Positions 56,999-64,000 of a DNA stretch of 64,000 bases are shown here, in pieces. Within the stretch, counting starts at the first letter, position 1; the number at the start of each line of letters is the position of its first letter. The notes under the pieces are model-generated. The model saw only the letters and a list, made by a program, of their open reading frames with translations, made no database searches and had not been told where the DNA came from. Source of the stretch: Panulirus ornatus (Eukaryota > Arthropoda > Malacostraca > Decapoda > Palinuridae). The translations under genes were made by a program, and so were the position numbers. The stretch spans positions 21,512,913 to 21,576,912 of the forward strand of contig NC_092257.1 in assembly GCF_036320965.1 (NCBI RefSeq), in the 5' to 3' direction.

Positions 56999-57036
<38 letters not shown>
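56999..57036. repeat. (TA)n between inverted repeat and S element
   Basis: Pure TA tract. Confidence 0.97.
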
Positions 57037-57038
<2 letters not shown>

Positions 57039-57164
57039 TGTTTTTATTTTTCCAAAAGAAGGAACAAACAACGGGACCAAATGAGGATATACCCTGTAAG
57101 GCTCAGTCCTCCGTTCTTAACGCTACCTCGCTAATGCACGAAATGGCAAAAATGTATGAAAAAG
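57037..57164 (+). mobile_element. S element, copy 6 (5'-truncated)
   Basis: Contains CCAAAAGAAGGAACAAACAA, GGCTCAGTCCTCCGTTCTTA and ACGCTACCTCGCTAATGC, ending TATGAAA. Truncated at the (TA)n tract on its 5' side; a (GT)n tract follows its tail. Confidence 0.82.

Positions 57165-57210
<46 letters not shown>
57165..57210. repeat. (GT)n microsatellite
   Basis: GT tract between an S element and an RTE-like LINE fragment. Confidence 0.97.
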
Positions 57211-57212
<2 letters not shown>

Positions 57213-57358
57213 ATTTACTCGTAGCATTTATGGGTCTGGAGAAGGCTATCATGTCATATGATAGGGTTGATAGAGATGCTTTGTGGAAGGTCTTAAGAGT
57301 ATATAGTGCGGGAGGTAAGCTGCTAGAAGCAGTGAAAAGTTTTTACCGAGAAGAGAGG
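57211..57358 (+). mobile_element. RTE-like LINE, copy L9 part 1
   Basis: Forward RT piece: DLLVAFMGLEKA, then SYDRVDRDALWKVLRVYSAG and GKLLEAVKSFYRE. It is interrupted at ~57358 by a reverse-strand Jockey-like element and resumes at ~58606. Confidence 0.88.
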
Positions 57359-58605
57359 TGAGTTTTTTCTATGTTGAAGGTTCCAGTCACGGACAAGAGT
57401 CCACATCAAGGCCGGGTCTTAATTGAAATATAGAGAGAATTATGAAAAGGGAAAAAGAAAAGACGAGGGAAAGTATTTATGAATTTTGAAAGAAGTGAAA
57501 AAAAGAACTCTTTTATAATGTGCCAGGTCATAGTTGTTGGGAAAGACATGAGAAGGTAGAGAGTTTCAAAACTTCGACACGCAGGGAAAGAAAGAGGTCT
57601 CAAAACGGCCCACCCTTGAGTTGCCGATGGCCGCACAATAATCATGTGACGCAGCAGCTTACCGAGTATTGTGTGGTCTAAATAGTGGTGGAGGGACACC
57701 AGCAGCCAGTTCTCGGGTGCAAACACCAAAGTAATACGTATAGAAGAGCGAAAGTCAATCATCATTGCGGCGTAGGGCAAGGGGGTCAAGTTTGGAAGTT
57801 GTCCTGGGACAGTTTATAAGTCGGACCGTTTTCTTCTCAACTGAATCAAGTAAGGATACAGAGCTAGAACCACCCCAGATGTGAGAGCAGTACTCCATAC
57901 AAAGACGAATCAATCCTTTGTATAAACGGAGCAATTGTTCAGAAGAGAAGTTTCGTCATCTAAACAGGACAACCAGTTTCTCAGAGGCAGACTTAGGTAT
58001 TCCAGGTAATGTGAAGTTTCCAAGAAAGAGTGGATGTTACAGTAATACCAAGTATGTCCATTGAGTCAAGAGGTGGGATGACAGAACCCTCAAAGGAGAG
58101 ACGAGAGTTGTGAGGAGTTTTCGATAGAGAGATGGGTAGAAATTGGGTCTTGGAGGTATTAAACTTCACAAGATTGTGTCTCACTGAGATATCCTGTCCA
58201 AGTCTGAGTTTATTGAGGAGGCTGTGTTAAGACGAGATGCTGATCGAGTGAGAGGAGAGAGAGTAGAATTGAAGGATTGGATGAATGCAGTGTTATGTCG
58301 TCAGCGTATGAGTGCATTGGATTATTTATAGAGGAGAGGAAATCATTGAAAAAAGATGAAAAAGTGTAAGAGACAAGACAGGACTTTGAGGGACACAGCC
58401 GCTGTTGATGGAGAAAAGAGGGTAAGTTGATCCATCAACAACCACAGAGATAGATCAGCCAGAGAGGAAGCTAGATATGAAGGAGCAAAGTGAGGGAGGG
58501 AAGTCAAAAGAGGGGAGCTTAAATTTGAGACCCCAATGCCACACCCTGTCAAAAGCCGTAGATATGTCAAGGGTAATTATACATGACTCCCAAATTTTTC
58601 AGCAA
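57359..58605 (-). mobile_element. Jockey/BS-like LINE fragment nested in L9
   Basis: Minus-strand reverse transcriptase of a different LINE clade. From 58580 leftwards: LDISTAFDRVWHWGLKFKLP (RT motif A, 58534-58580), SLWLLMDQ/SISVVVDG region, NSGCVPQSPVLS (~58390, normally VPQGSVLSP), HSYADDITLHSS (~58290-58315, catalytic YADD), FNTSKTQFLPISLSKTPHNS (58100-58184) and SMDILGITVTSTLSWKLHI. Beyond 57990 the thumb and C-terminal part is degraded (57406-57789). Frameshifts interrupt the reading, so it is dead. Clade placement is from motif style. Confidence 0.85.
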
Positions 58606-59068
58606 TGATGACCAATATTACCAATGGATTGGTTCCCAGTGCAGGTTGGTCTGCAACAGGGGTTTGTGGTGTCATCATGGCTGGTTGATTTATTCATGGA
58701 TGGGGTGGTTAAGGAAGTAAATGCAGGTTTTAGAGAGAGGGGCAGTGTGTTGAGGATGAGAAGGCCTGGGAAGTGAGTCAGCTGTTGTTCGCCGATGATC
58801 CATTAGTGATGGCTGATTCGTGTGAGAAACTGCAGAAGTTGGTGACTGAGTTTGGAAGAGTGTGTGAGGAGAAAGGTTATTAGGTTCAGCAGGGTTGAGG
58901 GACAAGTTAGTTGTGATGTAAATTTGATTGGAGAAAATTTGGAGGAAGTGAAGTGCTTTAGATATCTGGGAGTGGATCTGGCAGCGGATGGAATCATGGA
59001 AGCGGAAGTGAGTCATAGGGTGGCGGAGGGGGCGAAGGTTCTGAGAGCGTTGAAGAATGGCACTGGAG
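58606..59068 (+). mobile_element. RTE-like LINE, copy L9 part 2
   Basis: Continuation of L9 after the nested element: DWFPVQVGLQQGFVVSSWLV, DLFMDGVVKEVNAG, a frameshifted FADD region (~58790), RKVIRFSRVEGQVS and CFRYLGVDLAADGIMEAEVS (58852-59076). It stops near 59068 before the C-terminal region. Confidence 0.88.
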
Positions 59069-59155
59069 TTCACTAGTTACTAAGACTACTGCCGTGGGCC
59101 ACCCCCTTGAGGGAGTTCCAGAAAGGAACGGGCATAAATGATTATATATATATTT
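59069..59155. other. Unassigned spacer
   Basis: About 85 bp containing GGGCCACCCCCTTGAGGGAG; nothing recognised. Confidence 0.5.
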
Positions 59156-59392
59156 CATACTATTTGCCTTTTCCCACATCAGCGAGGTAGCGTTAAGAAC
59201 AGAGGACTGGGCCTTAGAGGGAATATCCTCACGTGACCCCCCCCCCCTCTCCGTCCCTTCCTTTGGAAAATTACAAAAAAAAAAAAAAACGAGAGGGAAG
59301 GATTTCCAGCCCCCCGCTCCCTCCCCTTTTAGTCGCCTTCTACGACACGCAGGGAATACGTGGGAAGTATTCTTTCTCCCCTATCCCCAGGG

Positions 59393-59396
<4 letters not shown>
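59156..59396 (-). mobile_element. S element, copy 7 (near complete)
   Basis: Full-length reverse copy: tail CATCAGCGAGGTAGCG, AGAACAGAGGACTGGGCC, a C-run, an A-run, GGATTTCCAGCCCCCCGC, GTCGCCTTCTACGACACGC, GTATTCTTTCTCCCC. Its 5' end abuts (TA)n, on the other side of which LINE L10 begins. Confidence 0.87.

Positions 59397-59473
<77 letters not shown>
59397..59473. repeat. (TA)n between S copy 7 and LINE L10
   Basis: Pure TA tract joining two retroelement 5' ends. Confidence 0.97.
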
Positions 59474-59475
<2 letters not shown>

Positions 59476-60176
59476 ATCATAGGGTGGGGGAGGGGGCGAA
59501 AATTCTGGGAGCCTTGAAGAATGTGTGGAAGTCGAGAACATTATCTCGGAAAGCAAAAATGGGTATGTTTGAAGGAACAGTGGTTCCAACAATGTTGTAT
59601 GGTTGCGAGGCGTGGGCTATGGATAGAGTTGTGCGCAGGAGGATGGATGTGCTGGAAATGAGATGTTTGAGGACAATGTGTGGTGTGAGGTAGTTTGATC
59701 GAGTAAGTAACGTAAGGGTAAGAGAGATGTGTGGAAATAAAAAGAGCGTGGTTGAGAGAGCAGAAGAGGGTGTTTTGAAATGGTTTGGGCACATGGAGAG
59801 AATGAGTGAGGAAAGATTGACCAAGAGGATATATGTGTCGGAGGTGGAGGGAACGAGGAGAAGAGGGAGACCTAATTGGAGGTGGAAAGATGGAGTGAAA
59901 AAGATTTTGTGTGATCGGGGCCTGAACATGCAGGAGGGTGAAAGGAGGGCAAGGGATAGAGTGAATCGGAGCGATGTGGTATACCGGGGTTGACGTGCTG
60001 TCAGTGGATTGAATCAAGGCATGTGAAGCGTCTGGGGTAAACCATGGAAAGCTGTGTAGGTATGTATATTTGCGTGTGTGGACGTATGTATATACATGTG
60101 TATGGGGGTGGGTTGGGCCATTTCTTTCGTCTGTTTCCTTGCGCTACCTCGCAAACGCGGGAGACAGCGACAAAGC
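59474..60176 (+). mobile_element. RTE-like LINE, copy L10 (short-UTR subfamily)
   Basis: Forward 5'-truncated copy beginning DHRVGEGAKILGALKNVWKS; TGG to TAG at ~59692 splits the C-terminal frame (59472-59693 and 59727-59993: KWFGHMERMSEERLTKR, RRRGRPNWRWKDGV). The short 3' UTR runs 59994-60176 with GCGCTACCTCGCAAACGC and ends GCGACAAAGC, then A-run and (TA)n. Confidence 0.92.
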
Positions 60177-60181
60177 AAAAA

Positions 60182-60269
<88 letters not shown>
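60177..60269. repeat. A-run and (TA)n at the 3' end of L10
   Basis: Poly(A) of about 12 then TA repeats: the short-tandem tail of the LINE or pre-existing target. Confidence 0.95.
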
Positions 60270-60271
<2 letters not shown>

Positions 60272-60806
60272 ACAGATCATGCAAAGCTGAGCTCTCTCTC
60301 CGTAGCTTTCATGCGAAACTATGACACATGGGCTTTAGTAAGATTTATCCAATGCAGTTAAGGCCATTAAATCATTCGCATGCCATGACCCAGGGATTGA
60401 AACAAAGACTCGACCGAAGCTGTGAACCAGACGCTCGAACGTTCCCCCTTTGATCCCTGATCACGTTCGATTGGCCTTTGACCTAACCCTTAAAAATCAG
60501 GTCAAGGCCTAGGTCATCATCCCCAAGGGTCGTACCGTGGCGCTCATTCGGTTTAAGATCCATCAGAAGACGCGAGGTAAAGAAGAATGGAAAATCCGAG
60601 GGAGGTCAAGTTTTCGAGGGTTTGAACACGTCTGTTTTGATCCGTTCGAGAGAGAGGGTTGGGCGGGGCCCAGGCAGGTTGGCGGAGGATTCCTCCTCTT
60701 CCCTCATCAGATCTATCCAGAGTCTTGGTGTCGTGATTCATGAGGTCTGAGGTCACGAACCAGATCTCCAGGACTCAACAAGATCCATCGGAGGAAGCCA
60801 GGATCC
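60270..60806. other. Unassigned sequence
   Basis: About 540 bp. No domain in the 68-codon frame 60537-60743. AGGTCA/TGACCT words recur at 60476-60512. AAGGGTCGTACCGTGGCGCTC at 60523 resembles one unit of satellite family A. Confidence 0.5.
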
Positions 60807-61071
60807 AGGAGTTCTGGGGGTCGCGTTCCGGAGGTGCGCTGATACTTACGATCCGTCGAGGGTTGTAAATCCAGGAGTTCTGGGGGTCGTGTTCCGGAGG
60901 TGCGCTGATACTTACGATCCGTCGAGGGTTGTAAGTCCAGGAGTTCTGGGGGTCGTGTTCCGGAGGTGCGCTGATACTTACGATCCGTCGAGGGTTGTAA
61001 GTCCAGGAGTTCTGGGGGTCGTGTTCCGGAGGTGCGCTGATACTTACGATCCGTCGAGGGTTGTAAATAAA
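60807..61071. repeat. 66-bp tandem repeat, 4 copies
   Basis: Units containing GTTCCGGAGGTGCGCTGATA and CTTACGATCCGTCGAGGG. 66 is a multiple of three, so a reverse frame reads a 22-residue unit (RKYQRTSGTRPPELLD) four times; no known domain. Copies are nearly identical, so amplification is recent. Confidence 0.93.
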
Positions 61072-61159
61072 GGAGCAAACAGTAAGATGCATCAGAGGCA
61101 TGTTATTACACACCTCCTCCAGTAATGAGTGTTTCCATCTTGCTGTTCGTGGTGGACAC
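61072..61159. other. Unassigned spacer
   Basis: About 90 bp, nothing recognised. Confidence 0.5.
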
Positions 61160-61640
61160 AGTGGGTTTCAGAAGCTGTGATTGGGAAGCCAGGAGTGGGC
61201 CACCAGCAATGACTGGGTCTAAGCTAGGATTGGACCTCAAGCTATGATTGGAAGCTAGGAGTGGGCCACCAGCAATGACTGGGTCTGAGCTAGCTATGAT
61301 TGGAAGCTAGGAGTGGGCCACCAGCAATGACTGGGTCTAAGCTAGGATTGGACCTCACGCTATGATTGGAAGCTTGGAGTGGGCCACCAGCAATGACCGG
61401 GTCTAAGCTAGGATTGGGCCTCAAGCTATGATTACGCTAGGAGTGGGCCACCAGCAATGACTGAGTCTAAGCTAGGATTGGGCCTCAAGCTAGGATTGGA
61501 AGCTAGGAGTGGGCCACTAGCAATAACTGGGTCTAAGCTAGGATTGGGCTTCAAGCTATGATTGGAAGCTAGGAGTGGGCCACCAGCAATGACTGAGTCT
61601 AAGCTAGGATTGGACCTCAAGCTACGATTGGACCTCAAGC
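61160..61640. repeat. ~70-bp tandem repeat, ~6.5 copies
   Basis: Units containing GGAGTGGGCCACCAGCAATG and CTGGGTCTAAGCTAGGATTG, with indels that vary unit length. Confidence 0.92.
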
Positions 61641-61947
61641 ATCATCAGCTATGAATGGGCCTCATATTCTTCATTGAAAATAAAAATGATCCGTTTTTGC
61701 TCAGTGTCTTGTAATATTCACTTTAAAAAATGTGTATCATGAGATCAAGGTTTTAATATGTATTAGCAAGCTCCACCTGCAAGAGATACACCAACAGTGA
61801 AGAGTTAGCTTTAGTGAGGCTGCCTCACTGGGAGTCCATTCCCGTCATTTCCAAAGGAGTCAGCATTTCCCTGCTCCTGTAAGTAGTGCAGCCATGGGCT
61901 GCAGGGACCTGTAGAGAATAGTTCTGAGTAGCACCAGAACTCTGTCA

Positions 61948-61952
<5 letters not shown>
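61641..61952. other. Unassigned sequence
   Basis: About 310 bp, no gene recognised. Confidence 0.5.

Positions 61953-62017
<65 letters not shown>
61953..62017. repeat. (TA)n and T-run at the 3' end of L11
   Basis: TA repeats (61953-62002) then ~15 T: the reverse-strand tail of the LINE. Confidence 0.95.
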
Positions 62018-62018
62018 C

Positions 62019-64000
62019 TTACTTTGTCGCTGTCTCCCGCGTTTGCGAGGTAGCGCAAGGAAACAGACGAAAGAAATGGCCCAACCCACCCCCATACACA
62101 TGTATATACATACGTCCACACACGCAAAATATACATACCTACACAGCTTTCCATGGTTTACCCCAGACGCTTCACATGCCTTGATTCAATCCACTGACAG
62201 CACGTCAACCCCGGTATAACACATCGCTCCAATTCACTCTATTCCTTGCCCTCCTTTCACCCTCCTGCATGTTCAGGCCCCGATCACACAAAATCTTTTT
62301 CACTCCATCTTTCCACCTCCAATTTGGTCTCCCTCTTCTCCTCGTTCCCTCCACCTCCGACACATATATCCTCTTGGTCAATCTTTCCTCACTCATTCTC
62401 TCCATGTGCCCAAACCATTTCAAAACACCCTCTTCTGCTCTCTCAACCACGCTCTTTTTATTTCCACACATCTCTCTTACCCTTACGTTACTTACTCGAT
62501 CAAACCACCTCACACCACACATTGTCCTCAAACATCTCATTTCCAGCACATCCATCCTCCTGCGCACAACTCTATCCATAGCCCACGCCTAGCAACCATA
62601 CAACATTGTTGGAACCACTATTCCTTCAAACATACCCATTTTTGCTTTCCGAGATAATGTTCTCGACTTCCACACATTCTTCAAGGCTCCCAGAATTTTC
62701 GCCCCCTCCCCCACCCTATGATCCACTTCCGCTTCCATGGTTCCATCCGCTGCCAGATCCACTCCCAGATATCTAAAACACTTCACTTCCTCCAGTTTTT
62801 CTCCATTCAAACTCACCTCCCAATTGACTTGACCCTCAACCCTACTGTACCTAATAACCTTGCTCATATTCACATTTACTCTTAACTTTCTTCTTTCACA
62901 CACTTTACCAAACTCAGTCACCAGCTTCTGCAGTTTCTCACATGAATCAGCCACCAGCGCTGTATCATCAGCGAACAACAACTGACTCACTTCCCAAGCT
63001 CTCTCATCCCCAACAGACTTCATACTTGCCCCTCTTTCCAAAACTCTTGCATTTACCTCCCTAACAACCCCATCCATAAACAAATTAAACAACCATGGAG
63101 ACATCACACACCCCTGCCGCAAACCTACATTCACTGAGAACCAATCACTTTCATCTCTTCCTACACGTACACATGCCTTACATCCTCGATAAAAACTTTT
63201 CACTGCTTCTAACAACTTGCCTCCCACTCCATACATTCTTAATACCTTCCACAGAGCATCTCTATCAACTCTATCATATGCCTTCTCCAGATCCATAAAT
63301 GCTACATACTAATCCATTTGCTTTTCTAAGTATTTCTCACATACATTCTTCAAAGCAGACACCTGATCCACACATCCTCTACCACTTCTGAAACCACACT
63401 GCTCTTCCCCAATCTGATGCTCTGTACATGCCTTCACCCTCTCAATCAATACCCTCCCATATAATTTACCAGGAATACTCAACAAACTTATACCTCTGTA
63501 ATTTGAGCACTCACTCTTATCCCCTTTGCCTTTGTACAATGGCACTATGCACGCATTCCACCAATCCTCAGGCACCTCACCGTGAGTCATACATGCATTA
63601 AATAAACTTACCAACCAGTCAACAATACAGTCACCCCCTTTTTTAATAAATTCCACTGCAATACCATCCAAACCTGCTGCCTTGCCGGCTTTCATCTTCC
63701 GCAAAGCTTTTACTACCTCTTCTCTGTTTACCAAATAATTTTCCCTAACCCTCTCACTTTGCACACCACCTCGACCAAAACACCCTATATCTGACACTCT
63801 ATCATCAAACACATTCAACAAACCTTCAAAATACTCACTCCATCTCCTTCTCACATCACCACTACTTGTTATCACCTCCCCATTTGCGCCCTTCACTGAA
63901 GTTCCCATTTGCTCCCTTGTCTTACGCACTTTATTTACCTCCTTCCAGAACATCTTTTTATTCTCCCTAAAATTTAATGATACTCTCTCACCCCAACTCT
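62019..64000 (-). mobile_element. RTE-like LINE, copy L11 (youngest, runs off window)
   Basis: Reverse copy continuing past the right edge. One reading frame is kept from the window end to 62205 with only two stop codons: TTG to TAG at ~63306 (after QMD) and GAG to TAG at ~62590 (in LYGCEAW). From the 5' side: KKMFWKEVNKVRK, EYFEGLLNVFDDRV, AGLDGIAVEFIKKGGD, SNYRGISLLSIPGKLYGRV, EEQCGFRSGRGCVDQVSAL, FMDLEKAYDRVDRDALWKV beginning (63296), GLRQGCVMSPWLFNLFMDG, QLLFADDTALVADS, CFRYLGVDLAADGTMEAE, KWFGHMERMSEERLTKR, RRRGRPNWRWKDGV. Short 3' UTR. Both stops are single-base changes, so this is the most recently inserted copy here. The endonuclease would lie beyond 64000. Confidence 0.93.

Noticed and set aside
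60470..60515. AGGTCA/TGACCT half-sites as a nuclear-receptor response element
   Set aside because: Spacing is irregular and there is no gene nearby; six-base words are expected by chance.
60713..61078. Reverse-strand frame with four 22-residue repeats
   Set aside because: Follows directly from the 66-bp tandem repeat; no start context or domain.

Overview
This 64-kb window reads as repeat-rich eukaryotic (metazoan) nuclear DNA. The density of (TA)n, (CA)n, (GA)n and (ATT)n microsatellites, together with an RTE-like LINE, a Jockey-like LINE and a Penelope-like element, fits an arthropod; a decapod crustacean is my best guess. That is an inference from repeat style, not from a diagnostic gene. 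I found no intact host protein-coding gene, no rRNA or tRNA gene that looks functional, no operon-like arrangement and no CRISPR array. Almost every long open frame is either tandem-repeat DNA whose unit lacks stop codons or a fragment of a retrotransposon. By my own boundaries, about a third of the window (~21 kb) is minisatellite/satellite DNA in more than 20 families, and about 29% (~18.6 kb) is one RTE-like LINE family.

Layout. 1-4.4 kb: an (ATT)n tract, a short retroelement and four minisatellites (31, 17, 32 and 17 bp). 4.4-10 kb: mostly single-copy-looking DNA with microsatellites, a 108-bp duplication and two strong GC-rich palindromes. 10-20.2 kb: three reverse-strand RTE-like LINE copies (one nearly full length, 15.94-19.27 kb) separated by an AT-rich spacer and a foldback Penelope-type terminal repeat. 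20.4-28.8 kb: satellites (28 bp with a 7-mer higher-order repeat; 64 bp; a 1.8-kb 21-bp array with a 642-codon open frame; 27 bp; and two inverted arrays of one 21-bp family). 28.9-36.8 kb: LINE copies in both orientations, a short element, a third array of the 21-bp family, and a foldback Penelope-type terminal repeat. 37-50.9 kb: mainly satellites (25, 40, 34, 15, 34, 13 and 30 bp), the last being 5.6 kb. 50.9-64 kb: a Penelope-like reverse transcriptase fragment, more LINE copies, a 22-bp satellite, a CpG-rich unique segment, a 201-bp-arm inverted repeat with tRNA-like promoter boxes, a Jockey-like LINE nested in an RTE copy, and a young RTE copy running off the right edge.

How the parts relate. 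The RTE-like LINE has the architecture of its clade: one frame with an APE endonuclease followed by reverse transcriptase, no ORF1, and a 3' end passing into short tandem repeats. A ~210-bp element present in at least seven copies carries sequence matching the LINE's 5' leader and its 3' terminus, so it looks like a non-autonomous internal-deletion partner, comparable to RIME/ingi in trypanosomes. Most retroelement borders of several families fall exactly at (TA)n, (TAA)n or (CA)n tracts. The window appears to have been built by insertion into, or seeding of, microsatellites followed by satellite amplification. I see no new gene system; the most interesting items are the LINE/short-element partnership, the microsatellite borders, the tRNA-like inverted repeat and the Penelope-derived foldbacks.
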